A stretch of DNA of 29,986 nucleotides, taken from contig CANAUU010000002.1 in assembly GCA_947364965.1 (NCBI GenBank), positions 1-29,986 on the forward strand, in the 5' to 3' direction. This stretch comes from an uncultured Candidatus Saccharibacteria bacterium (GTDB taxonomy: Bacteria > Patescibacteriota > Saccharimonadia > Saccharimonadales > Saccharimonadaceae). This document shows, piece after piece, positions 6,439-13,929 of the stretch. The translations under genes were made by a program, and so were the position numbers. The notes beneath the pieces are model-generated. The model was given only the letters and a program-made list of their open reading frames with translations, was not told the DNA's origin and ran no database searches. Numbering within the stretch: position 1 is the first letter of the stretch; every line of letters begins with the position of its first letter.

Positions 6439-7614
6439 ATGAAGAAAAGTCAAATCCTAGCCGCTTTGGCGTTAGCATTTGCCTTAGGCGTCGTTGCTCC
6501 TGTTGCCGGCACCTATGCCGAGGAAGGCATCATGCCTCTCGTCGACACCGGTACTACCACCAACGCCGCAACCACCGACAATCTTAAGTCCGCTGTGAAC
6601 TATGTCACCAGCGATGCTACTTACCAAGCTTTCGCTGCCTTGGCTGAAGCTAAAGCCGCTGCCACCGCTGCCGGCGTCAAAGATGTTGCTACTGCTAACA
6701 CCGCTTTGACTACTGCTTTGGCTGACTTTGACAACGCTACCATCACTGGTGGTACGACTGTCACTGCTTTGACTGCAAACACCAGCAATCTCAAGAGCGC
6801 TGTTGGTGCTAACTACGACAAATATGTCGAGCTCGTCAGCGCCATGGATGCCGATGCTGCTAAGATCGGTTCTCAAGCTGCTATTGACGGCGTCGCTGTT
6901 GCTATGCAGGCTCTCGGCTACACCTTCAATCCTGCAAAAAACGACAAAGGTGAATACACGGAAGCCTTTGATGATGTTAAGACTGCCGCTGAAGGCGTGA
7001 TTGACGGTGATGATAAGACCAAGGATTACAGCGTCTACGAAGCTGCTGTCAAGGCCGTTAGCGATGCCGAAGTCACTGCTAAGGCTTTTGGCAACTACCA
7101 GAAAGCTCTCCAGAACAGCAAACTTGGTTTGACCAAAGCTCAGGCTAAGACTGTTAACGAAGCTAACACCATCGCTGCTTTGAACGGTGTCACTCCTGCT
7201 GATGCTGCTAACTGGAACGCGGTCATCACCAAAATCGATGCTATCAACACCGCTATCAAGAACGCCAGCACCCAGACCGATGCTGCTCGCTACGATTTGC
7301 TTGCTAACGCTACCACTGGTCTCTTGAAGCTCATGCAGACTGCTACCGACAACGATGATCTGACTTACGAACAGCTCATCAGCGCGGCTCCTACCGACCC
7401 AGAGCAACCAGACAACAAACCAGAAGACAACGATAACAATGGCGACAAGGATGACTCCAAAGATCCATCCGCTCCAGGCACTGGTATCGTCGGTTCTTCC
7501 GAAGGTAATGCTGCTACCACCGTCTCCATGGTTGCTGGTCTTGCTACCGCTTTGACCGCCCTTGGTGCTGGTGTCGTTGCTTACCGCAGCGCTCGCCGCT
7601 CTAGCGAGAAATAA
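6439..7614 (+). CDS. Secreted, wall- or membrane-anchored surface protein A with APGTG sorting-like signal
   Basis: The 391-residue protein starts with a clear signal peptide (MKKSQILAALALAFALGVV, likely cleavage after TYA near residue 28). The body, to about residue 310, is Ala/Asp/Thr-rich and predicted helical. A DNNGDKDDSKDPS linker follows, and then APGTG (345-349), a hydrophobic helix and the tail RRSSEK. This is the layout of an LPXTG sorting signal with Ala in place of Leu, so sortase attachment to the envelope is likely. GAGGAG at 6425-6430 is a strong ribosome site. The last 174 bp are identical to those of the gene at 8020, and the signal peptides are similar but diverged. Codon use is skewed to GCT and GAC-type codons, suggesting high expression. 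The function is unknown; a structural or adhesive role on the cell surface is plausible. Confidence 0.85.
   Translation: MKKSQILAALALAFALGVVAPVAGTYAEEGIMPLVDTGTTTNAATTDNLKSAVNYVTSDATYQAFAALAEAKAAATAAGVKDVATANTALTTALADFDNATITGGTTVTALTANTSNLKSAVGANYDKYVELVSAMDADAAKIGSQAAIDGVAVAMQALGYTFNPAKNDKGEYTEAFDDVKTAAEGVIDGDDKTKDYSVYEAAVKAVSDAEVTAKAFGNYQKALQNSKLGLTKAQAKTVNEANTIAALNGVTPADAANWNAVITKIDAINTAIKNASTQTDAARYDLLANATTGLLKLMQTATDNDDLTYEQLISAAPTDPEQPDNKPEDNDNNGDKDDSKDPSAPGTGIVGSSEGNAATTVSMVAGLATALTALGAGVVAYRSARRSSEK
7441..7614 (+). repeat. Identical 174-bp 3' cassette, copy 1
   Basis: Identical base for base to 8941-9114 and exactly 1500 bp away. It encodes the last 57 residues (linker, APGTG signal, membrane helix, basic tail) and the stop codon. 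Identity ends abruptly on both sides. Confidence 0.97.
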
Positions 7615-7700
7615 GTTATACATCCAAACAAAGGGAACTAACTATAACTTCACTAAAGAACAACAATTAGTCCCCAGAGGTTAATATAACTTAAACCACA

Positions 7701-7735
7701 GGAAGCCCCAGAACCTAAAACATTCTGGGGCTTCC
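7701..7735 (+). terminator. Strong hairpin after surface gene A
   Basis: GGAAGCCCCAGAA (7701-7713) and TTCTGGGGCTTCC (7723-7735) form a perfect 13-bp stem with a 9-base loop. Only CTCC follows, without a T run, so it may mainly stabilise the mRNA 3' end or pause the polymerase. Confidence 0.55.
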
Positions 7736-7764
7736 CTCCACACTAAAGTTCCAACCAGCTTTAG

Positions 7765-7885
7765 CCTCCAAACCCCCAACCCAAGCTACACTTAAATTAA
7801 CGGTTGTGATTAAGAGCCTTATCTCTTCATCTGATACCTCAATTTAACTTATATATCTACCGTAGTTTGGATGGGGGTTTGGAGG
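7765..7885. repeat. Inverted repeat overlapping a terminator (possible anti-terminator arms)
   Basis: CCTCCAAACCCCCA at 7765-7778 is the exact reverse complement of 7872-7885, 93 bases later. The right arm shares 7882-7885 with the 5' arm of the terminator at 7882-7906, so the two stems are mutually exclusive in a transcript crossing the region. Confidence 0.75.
7838..7854. repeat. 17-bp inverted copy of the surface-gene-B leader
   Basis: Bases 7838-7854 are the exact reverse complement of 7988-8004, the 5' leader of gene B just before its ribosome site. On the minus strand the similarity resumes a few bases later with ATGAAGAGATAA, resembling the gene-B start ATGAAGAAA followed by a stop. 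Confidence 0.85.
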
Positions 7886-7913
7886 AGATGCTTTACAGCG
7901 CTCCTCAATTTTT
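7882..7913 (+). terminator. Intrinsic terminator between surface genes A and B
   Basis: GAGGAG (7882-7887) pairs with CTCCTC (7901-7906), with an inner GCT/AGC stem and TTAC loop, followed by AATTTTT (7907-7913). Confidence 0.7.
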
Positions 7914-7950
7914 CCTCTCGAAATCGTTGTAAAAAATACACGCAAAATGC

Positions 7951-7978
7951 TTGACACAACTTTATTCTCCTGTATAAT
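7951..7978 (+). promoter_or_regulatory. Promoter of surface protein B
   Basis: TTGACA (7951-7956), 16-base spacer, TATAAT (7973-7978). The expected start is about 7985, leaving a 35-base leader that contains the right arm of the 17-bp inverted repeat (7988-8004) and GAGGAG at 8004-8009. Confidence 0.85.
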
Positions 7979-8019
7979 TGACCTTAGATATAAGTTAAAT
8001 TGAGAGGAGAATCTCAAAG

Positions 8020-9114
8020 ATGAAGAAAGCTCAAATTTTGAGTGCTATCGCTTTAGCATTTGCCTTGGGTGTTGTTGCCCCTGTTGCTGGCGCCAATGCT
8101 GTTGACCCACGCACCGCGACCGTGACTGGTCCAGAAGATAAGAAGGATACTGCTACTGTCGCTGAGGTTAACAATGTTATTAAGTCTATCAAGGCTCAGC
8201 CAGAATACCAGGCTTATGCTGCTTTGCAGGATGCTAACGCTGACAATGCTGCTTACACTAGCGAAGCTGACCAGCAGGCCGCTATTGCTGCTGCCTACAA
8301 GACCTACACTGGCAACGACTATGACGGCACCGACACTTACGCTGCCACTCTCGCTGCCGCTAAGGGCGTAGAGAACTATAGCAAATGGGCTGCTCTCGTT
8401 AACGCTATGGAAGCCGCCGACAATGGCGCCACCTCCGACAAGCAGAAGGCTGAAGCCATTATTACTGCCGGTGAAGCTCTCGGCTACAAATTCGCCGATC
8501 TCGATGTGGACAACTGGGCTCAGAACCTCACTGATGTAAAAGCCGACATCAATAAAGACGCTAACTACACCAAGGCTAAAACCTTCATTGATGCTGTTTC
8601 TGGTGCCGAAGAAGCTCTCAACGCTTCTAACACTAGCATCGCTAACTTGAAGAGCGCTTTGGCTGCTGTCAAGGTTGACGCTCGCGACATCGACGCTGCT
8701 GCTGCCAATGCCGCCCCAATCACCGAGCTCAAGAAACTCGCCGCCGCTCAACTTGCTCTTCCGCGTGGTGCTGCTTATGTCACTTTGATCACCGACGTCA
8801 ATAACGCCGCCGCTGACGCTGACGATTTGGAGGCCAACTACACCCTTATCGAGAACTTGAAGACCGCCTACAAGACTGCTTCTGGCTCCGATCTCGTTGT
8901 TGTCGATACTCCAACTGATCCTGAAACCCCAGGTGAAGATGGCGACAAGGATGACTCCAAAGATCCATCCGCTCCAGGCACTGGTATCGTCGGTTCTTCC
9001 GAAGGTAATGCTGCTACCACCGTCTCCATGGTTGCTGGTCTTGCTACCGCTTTGACCGCCCTTGGTGCTGGTGTCGTTGCTTACCGCAGCGCTCGCCGCT
9101 CTAGCGAGAAATAA
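8020..9114 (+). CDS. Secreted surface protein B with APGTG sorting-like signal, paralogue of protein A
   Basis: The 364-residue protein has a signal peptide closely similar to that of protein A (MKKAQILSAIALAFALGVV, likely cleavage after ANA near residue 27), an Ala/Asp-rich mostly helical body, a GEDGDKDDSKDPS linker, APGTG at 318-322, a membrane helix and RRSSEK. The bodies of A and B share composition and signal-peptide design but have little residue-by-residue identity, whereas their last 57 codons are identical in DNA. The ribosome site GAGGAG (8004-8009) sits 10 bases before the ATG. It has its own consensus promoter and a strong terminator at 9159-9183. Envelope attachment by a sortase is inferred; the ligand or structural role is unknown. 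Confidence 0.85.
   Translation: MKKAQILSAIALAFALGVVAPVAGANAVDPRTATVTGPEDKKDTATVAEVNNVIKSIKAQPEYQAYAALQDANADNAAYTSEADQQAAIAAAYKTYTGNDYDGTDTYAATLAAAKGVENYSKWAALVNAMEAADNGATSDKQKAEAIITAGEALGYKFADLDVDNWAQNLTDVKADINKDANYTKAKTFIDAVSGAEEALNASNTSIANLKSALAAVKVDARDIDAAAANAAPITELKKLAAAQLALPRGAAYVTLITDVNNAAADADDLEANYTLIENLKTAYKTASGSDLVVVDTPTDPETPGEDGDKDDSKDPSAPGTGIVGSSEGNAATTVSMVAGLATALTALGAGVVAYRSARRSSEK
8941..9114 (+). repeat. Identical 174-bp 3' cassette, copy 2
   Basis: Second copy of the segment at 7441-7614, with no differences. It encodes the sorting-signal end of surface protein B. Perfect identity beside diverged flanks suggests recent gene conversion or cassette exchange. Confidence 0.97.
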
Positions 9115-9158
9115 TCTCCCAAGAGACAAAGTAATCACCTAGCTGATTAGCAAAACAG

Positions 9159-9183
9159 CCTCCGGCTCACCCCGGAGGTTTTT
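9159..9183 (+). terminator. Intrinsic terminator after surface gene B
   Basis: CCTCCGG (9159-9165), loop CTCACC, CCGGAGG (9172-9178), then five T. Outer AGCAAAA and TTTTTGCT bases could extend the stem. Confidence 0.9.
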
Positions 9184-9196
9184 GCTGAAATATAGT

Positions 9197-9223
9197 CTAG
9201 CACTTTTAGTCAGTGAGTGCTAA
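9197..9223. promoter_or_regulatory. CIRCE-like HrcA operator upstream of the OLD-family nuclease
   Basis: CTAGCACTT, nine bases, GAGTGCTAA: the right arm matches the CIRCE consensus at all nine positions and the left at seven, with exact N9 spacing. The site ends nine bases before the -10 box at 9232, so a bound repressor would cover the -35 region. It scores as well as the site before dnaJ (16/18). Confidence 0.7.
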
Positions 9224-9231
9224 ACATATGG

Positions 9232-9237
9232 TATAAT
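9232..9237 (+). promoter_or_regulatory. Extended -10 box of the OLD-family gene
   Basis: TGGTATAAT, an extended -10 element (TGnTATAAT), with no good -35; the CIRCE-like site occupies that position. The ATG at 9247 follows ten bases later, so the mRNA would have almost no leader. Confidence 0.7.
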
Positions 9238-9246
9238 ACCAGTATA

Positions 9247-11190
9247 ATGAAAGTCCAGATTAAGAAAATTATAATTAAGAGATTCCGTTCGTTTGGCCAA
9301 GTAGAGATAGATGCAGCGCGACTTAATATTTATTCCGGGAAGAATAATGCCGGTAAATCAAATATTTTACGCGCGCTTAACCTTTTCTTTAATTCGCAGA
9401 GTAACTACGGTATTCCATATAACCATCAAGCCGATTACAATAAAGCATTCCGAGGTGCTGCTGGTGGCAAACGAGAAGTCCAAATTGAAGTTGTATTTGC
9501 TGGTACCGGTGATGGGGCGCTGAAAGACGACTTCTCTATTTGTCGTTTTTTCTCAGAAGGATCGACTATTCCGGAAACACGATACAAATCCACAAACGAC
9601 AAAGTTGAGGCGGAGATAGAACGTCGTAACGGCAATATCACGCGCCAGTTCACTGCCTTTCTAAATAAAATCGAATATTTATATATCCCGGCCGTGCGTG
9701 ATAAGACTTTTGTACGCTCCCTATTGCTTCGGTTTGAACAGGTTATTAAGTCCGCGGCTAAAGGCGAGGAGTTTAGTGATACGATAAATGAGTTATCTAG
9801 AATTCTCGGTGAAACGTCCAAAGGTATTAGTGAGAGTTTCAGAAAATACATGCAAATGCCCGCAACAGCATCACTCTCCTCCGATATCACGGATGTTTTG
9901 GGCGCAATCGAAATCGATGTTGATTCTGGGATTCAAGTGCAAGACAAAAAGATGAGCGACGGTGCTCGGCGTGTTAGAAATATCCCCATTAGTTTATTCT
10001 CGTCCGGCGACGGTATTGTGATGGCGTATCTGGTGTATTTTCTAGCATTTTTGACAAAGAATGACAAAAAGAACTTCATATGGGGTTTTGAAGAGCCAGA
10101 AAATTCACTAGAGTATTCCAAGGTTGAAGAGCTAGCTAGCCAGTTCTACGAAGAGTTTTCCAGACAAGCTCAAATTTTTATTACGACTCATTCACCAGCA
10201 TTTATCAATTTACGTAAATATAGCGATGTATTATTATACAGAGTGTATATTGAACCTCAGTCGCCAAGTGATCGAGAGCGGGGGTTGCCTAACAAGCAAT
10301 TGTCTCGCGTAGAAAAGCTCGACGCAATCTTGAGACAACTGTCATTTTTGGCCCCAGATGACCCGCGGTATGATGTGCTGGACTACGAGCTACACTTAGC
10401 CGAGCAATCAACCGAGCTTGAGAATCTTGCTCGTTCTATTAGAGAGGAGAGAGGAAAGCTTATCCAGGAGCGAAAAAAATTCGAGGAACAAAATAGTCAT
10501 GTGCTAAAAAATTTCCCCGAAAAAATCTTTATTTGTGAAGACGAGTTAGGTGTAGAAGTATGGCGGCATTTGCTCGCAGAGGTAGGAGTAACCGATGTAG
10601 AGATTATGACATCAGGAGGCTGTAGCAGCGAACAGATCGAAAATTGGACGCGCATACAAAGCGTACGAAAACCAGGCTATCACCCAAAGGTTTTTCGCGA
10701 GATCGACCGCGATGGCATGCTAGCCGCCCAGATAGAAGTTGTTCGTAATACATTCGCAAGCAAGTATGACAAATATTTCAAATATTCCATTGAACCATTG
10801 CCGGTTAATGAGATAGAAAATTTTGCTATTTTGAATGATTATCAAGCATATCTCCCAGAAAAGTATGACGAAATCCCCTCAGCTCAGCTGCTTAATATCG
10901 ATAGGCATTTTACAAGAACCTCATCCACAAAAATTGCCCAAATGCTTAAGTTTACCAATAATAAAGAAGAATTTCCATCCAGTACAACTGAAGCTAATAG
11001 CAAAGTGGAAGAGATGCGTAATTGTGCCATGAGCGAGTATCGTAAAAATATGCCCGGCAAAGAACTGGCGAAACTTATTCCTAATTTTAAACCTGACAAA
11101 TTTCTAAAGAATTTAGGGCTGCGTGACTTCCCAGAGGAATTAAAGAGTTATCTAGAAAATATCAAATCCTTCTTCAGTAAGGAAGGGTAA
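9247..11190 (+). CDS. OLD-family ATP-dependent nuclease (AAA/ABC-type ATPase with TOPRIM-like C-terminus)
   Basis: The 647-residue protein has an RecF/SMC-like ATPase domain: Walker A GKNNAGKS (31-38), the Walker B region WGFEEPENS (279-287) and the switch-histidine motif TTHSPAFI (His315). After a coiled-coil stretch (about 385-415) comes a TOPRIM-like domain: FICEDE with Glu431, then REIDRDGM with Asp487 and Asp489, then NEIENFAIL, which also resembles DUF4435/AriB-type TOPRIM proteins. OLD proteins are ATP-controlled DNA nucleases; relatives include GajA of Gabija and the PARIS pair. No GajB helicase is adjacent, so it would be a stand-alone OLD or a fused PARIS-like protein. The longer ORF start at 9217 lies inside the promoter; 9247 is preferred. 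Codon use is more AT-rich than the neighbours, suggesting horizontal origin. A CIRCE-like operator overlaps its promoter. Confidence 0.85.
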   Translation: MKVQIKKIIIKRFRSFGQVEIDAARLNIYSGKNNAGKSNILRALNLFFNSQSNYGIPYNHQADYNKAFRGAAGGKREVQIEVVFAGTGDGALKDDFSICRFFSEGSTIPETRYKSTNDKVEAEIERRNGNITRQFTAFLNKIEYLYIPAVRDKTFVRSLLLRFEQVIKSAAKGEEFSDTINELSRILGETSKGISESFRKYMQMPATASLSSDITDVLGAIEIDVDSGIQVQDKKMSDGARRVRNIPISLFSSGDGIVMAYLVYFLAFLTKNDKKNFIWGFEEPENSLEYSKVEELASQFYEEFSRQAQIFITTHSPAFINLRKYSDVLLYRVYIEPQSPSDRERGLPNKQLSRVEKLDAILRQLSFLAPDDPRYDVLDYELHLAEQSTELENLARSIREERGKLIQERKKFEEQNSHVLKNFPEKIFICEDELGVEVWRHLLAEVGVTDVEIMTSGGCSSEQIENWTRIQSVRKPGYHPKVFREIDRDGMLAAQIEVVRNTFASKYDKYFKYSIEPLPVNEIENFAILNDYQAYLPEKYDEIPSAQLLNIDRHFTRTSSTKIAQMLKFTNNKEEFPSSTTEANSKVEEMRNCAMSEYRKNMPGKELAKLIPNFKPDKFLKNLGLRDFPEELKSYLENIKSFFSKEG

Positions 11191-11204
11191 AATCCATCAC
11201 CCTC

Positions 11205-11233
11205 TTGACAAAACCCTCAATCCGTGCTACAAT
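11205..11233 (+). promoter_or_regulatory. Promoter before the long leader of the beta-helix protein
   Basis: TTGACA (11205-11210), 17-base spacer, TACAAT (11228-11233). Expected start about 11240, 212 bases before the next coding start. Confidence 0.85.
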
Positions 11234-11239
11234 GAAACC

Positions 11240-11451
11240 ATCCAGGCAAGAAATTGTCGAGGATAGTTTTTGGTTCGGGACTCACAAGCCTGCAAAAACA
11301 GCACAAACCTCACATTCTCTTTCTCTGTGGGCATCGTTAGGGAACATCGCGCGGTCCAGCGGTTAAACCCCGCCAGTAAACATAAACTCCACGAAACAAA
11401 CTTCACAAACAAAACAAGTCTCCCAAAGAAGCAAACTAACTCACATTTCTC
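11240..11451 (+). ncRNA. Long leader or separate small RNA, possibly structured
   Basis: In a genome where most promoters sit directly on the start codon, 212 untranslated bases are unusual. The first half can form two interlocking stems: CAGGC (11243-11247) with GCCTG (11288-11292), and GTTTTTG (11266-11272) with CAAAAAC (11293-11299). The 3' strands are adjacent, an H-type pseudoknot layout. The last 75 bases before the ATG are A/C-rich and likely unstructured. There is no Shine-Dalgarno before 11452. I do not recognise a known riboswitch. No coding frame on the plus strand looks real. Confidence 0.4.
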
Positions 11452-13728
11452 ATGAGAAAACGCAAACAGAAGCCAATTCGCATTCCGAAGGCGCCCATTC
11501 CAATCGCTGGCGCTCAGTCGAACCTCAGTGGATCAAAAGATCCCCAGGCTCGGCGTCTTGGCATGTCTGCCCTCAAAAACACCATCCTCTCCAGCCCAAA
11601 CCTTGATGCCGCTTCATCAAAATCTCGCCGCCGCGCTTCATATCCCGACTTCAACGTCAACTCCATCCAGTCCTATCCCGAACTTCTCGCTGCCCTCGAC
11701 GCCGAAGCCGTCCTAATCACTCTTGGCGCCATCATCATCGCGCCCGACAATCTCCTAATCAATCATGATGTTGCTATTAACTTCAATGGCTACAACATCA
11801 TTTCCGAAGAAACCAACCCGGGCGCCCGCGTTCTTGACATTCGTAGTGGCGAAGTCACCCTGACCGGTAAGGGAAAAATCTTTGCCATGGGCGCCCGCAG
11901 TGTTGCCATCCGCGTTTTTGGTGCCATTAGCATTGGTATGCCGGCCTATACCACTCTCACCATCGACGACGGTATTAGCCTCTTCGCCCCTGATTCTTAC
12001 GGTATTCTCATCTCGCCTAATCTCGGTGTTGCCTACGGTCTTTCTATTAATCTCTCCGGTGAAATTATCGCCCGCGACGGCATCGGTCTTTCCAGCCACA
12101 TCCGTGGTCGCGAAACCAATCTTCCGACCATCAATATTCGTAGTGGCGCTCGTATCACGGCCGACGAAACCTGTGGTTCTGCCCTCGAAGCTGCCGGCTA
12201 TGCTATTTGGAATATCGGCGCCGCGAAACTCACTGGCGCGACCGGCGCTCTCCTGAAATCCGGCCAGATCAACTTCTCTCACACTGAAATTATTGCGACC
12301 GGCGCTGCCTTCATTCAGGCCGCACTGCCCGAAAGCCTCGACGCCCCTGAAGCACTCCTTGAGGATCCAACTCCGCAAAACTCCGCAATCCGCATTGCCT
12401 CCGCCGCCAAACATGACCTCAACATTACCGTTGAAGGGGGCAGCTACCTCGGCGAAAAATCATTTGCCGTTGCCGGCGACCCCTCCTCACTCGAAAGTTT
12501 CGTAATTAAGGGCGGTGATTTCTCCGGTGCGCTTGACGTCCTTCATCATGCCATCGAGACCGAACTTGACATCGAAGAGGGAAGCTTCAGTCTGCATCCC
12601 GCCCTCCACCTTAAAGCTCTGAAGCCTGAAATCATCCTCCTCCCCGAGCCAGAACCCGAGCCATACCCGAAAGAAATCATCGAGGCTTTGAAACCTGTCC
12701 CGAAACCTGACCCCGCACCAACCCCCGAAAAGCCCACTCAAAAACTCCCCATGCCTCCTTCCTACGACAAGGCAGAGTGTGCCGAAAAAATCACCATGGC
12801 AAACGCTCTTTCCGAAGCTATCACCGAAATGAAAAACCTCAAATCCAGTGATTATGAGGTTGGTTTTGTGGACCTCGAAGCTGCGATTCATGCTGCCGAG
12901 CAGCTACTCGCTGGTAAAATCATCACGCTTCCCGCCATTCGCGACGCCTCCGCCAAACTCCTAGAGGCCTTCGATAGCCTCGAGGAGCGCGATGAATTTT
13001 CTCTCACCGACGATGAGCTGGACGAACTTTTCTATCATGGCGCCATTCTCGACGAACTCGCGAGCGAACCAGCCGAGAAGGCGGTTGCCAACATCCCTAT
13101 CGAGAACTCACCCACTAGCGACCCAGCCGAACAGCCTTCGACCACCACGAAGAAAGTCGAACTCGAAAAAACTGCCCCTAATCCCACGCCAGCCCCCGAA
13201 GAAATACCTAACCTAACTCAACCTGTGCCTACTTCCGCAGTCCAACAACCAACCACTCCTCAACCTGCTCCGTCTGCACCCGATCTCTCTGCGCTCGCGA
13301 ATCTTATCTCCCAAATTTCCGCACTCGATCCTAGCCACTACACCCTTGCTTCATATAATATATTATTATCCGAGTTAGCCCAGGTGAAGCCTCTCCTCAC
13401 TAATGCCGCGCAGGTTCAAATCGATATTGCCGTTCACAATCTTTCCGCTCGTCTTGCCTCGCTTGTGCCGGCGCAACCTACCTCGCCGCAGTCGTCGCTC
13501 ACAAACTGCCTCATCAACGAAGCGGTCCCGACTCGCAACTGGTCTACCGGTGTCACTTCTATTGACGAAACTGACCCTCATCTCTGCCTCGCCAAGCCTC
13601 TCCCGAAATCCCTCCGCAAAAAGTTCCGCTCCGCCTCCTCTCCCGTTTCCAACTTTTTCAAAAGCATTTCGGCTGGGCTCCGCGCTGGGTTTGATGTCTA
13701 CCAAAAAACTCGTCACGCCACCAAATAA
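11452..13728 (+). CDS. Large beta-helix-type repetitive protein with Pro-rich linkers and helical modules
   Basis: The 758-residue protein opens with a basic, disordered-looking region, then residues of about 70-370 with repeated short Gly/Ile/Thr-rich turns (LTIDDGISLFA, INLSGEIIARDG, INIRSGARITADE) typical of right-handed parallel beta-helices such as pectate-lyase-like or polymorphic-outer-membrane folds. A Pro/Glu-rich linker (about 396-436), a helical module (about 440-526), a Pro/Thr-rich linker (about 550-613), a second helical module (613-676) and a basic C-terminal tail follow. The helical modules look like FIVAR-type surface repeats. No classical signal peptide or membrane helix is visible, which is odd for such an architecture. 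The ATG at 11452 lacks a ribosome site; 11562 is an alternative. The function is unknown; a surface or structural role is plausible. Confidence 0.7.
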   Translation: MRKRKQKPIRIPKAPIPIAGAQSNLSGSKDPQARRLGMSALKNTILSSPNLDAASSKSRRRASYPDFNVNSIQSYPELLAALDAEAVLITLGAIIIAPDNLLINHDVAINFNGYNIISEETNPGARVLDIRSGEVTLTGKGKIFAMGARSVAIRVFGAISIGMPAYTTLTIDDGISLFAPDSYGILISPNLGVAYGLSINLSGEIIARDGIGLSSHIRGRETNLPTINIRSGARITADETCGSALEAAGYAIWNIGAAKLTGATGALLKSGQINFSHTEIIATGAAFIQAALPESLDAPEALLEDPTPQNSAIRIASAAKHDLNITVEGGSYLGEKSFAVAGDPSSLESFVIKGGDFSGALDVLHHAIETELDIEEGSFSLHPALHLKALKPEIILLPEPEPEPYPKEIIEALKPVPKPDPAPTPEKPTQKLPMPPSYDKAECAEKITMANALSEAITEMKNLKSSDYEVGFVDLEAAIHAAEQLLAGKIITLPAIRDASAKLLEAFDSLEERDEFSLTDDELDELFYHGAILDELASEPAEKAVANIPIENSPTSDPAEQPSTTTKKVELEKTAPNPTPAPEEIPNLTQPVPTSAVQQPTTPQPAPSAPDLSALANLISQISALDPSHYTLASYNILLSELAQVKPLLTNAAQVQIDIAVHNLSARLASLVPAQPTSPQSSLTNCLINEAVPTRNWSTGVTSIDETDPHLCLAKPLPKSLRKKFRSASSPVSNFFKSISAGLRAGFDVYQKTRHATK

Positions 13729-13892
13729 CCCACACTGCCAGATAATACTTTCTCCAAAAGTAAAGCAATATCATTTTTCTCAATATTAAAAAACAAACGA
13801 CACTATTTTGCCGCAACATAAAATAAAGCAATACCAAAACAATACCGTTTTCAAAATAACCACAATCATTATAAAAACAATCATGCTTGTGC

Positions 13893-13922
13893 TTGTTAAA
13901 ATTGTTCAAAGTATGCTACACT
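13893..13922 (+). promoter_or_regulatory. Promoter of comEC
   Basis: TTGTTA (13893-13898), 18-base spacer, TACACT (13917-13922). The ATG at 13930 follows eight bases later. The preceding 13729-13892 is AT-rich and holds no recognised gene. Confidence 0.55.
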
Positions 13923-13929
13923 CTAGCAC

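Noticed and set aside
6484..9138. Long open frames antisense to both surface-protein genes (about 380 and 360 codons).
   Set aside because: They mirror Ala/Asp/Thr-rich codons of highly expressed genes, giving Ser/Gly/Val-rich translations without recognisable domains, and the genes on the plus strand have signal peptides, ribosome sites and promoters.
9247..11190. Complete Gabija (GajA-GajB) system.
   Set aside because: No UvrD-like helicase gene follows; the next gene is a beta-helix protein with its own promoter.
11240..11451. RNase P RNA or a tRNA in the long leader.
   Set aside because: It is too short for RNase P and lacks the conserved P4 segments; no cloverleaf with a T arm can be formed.
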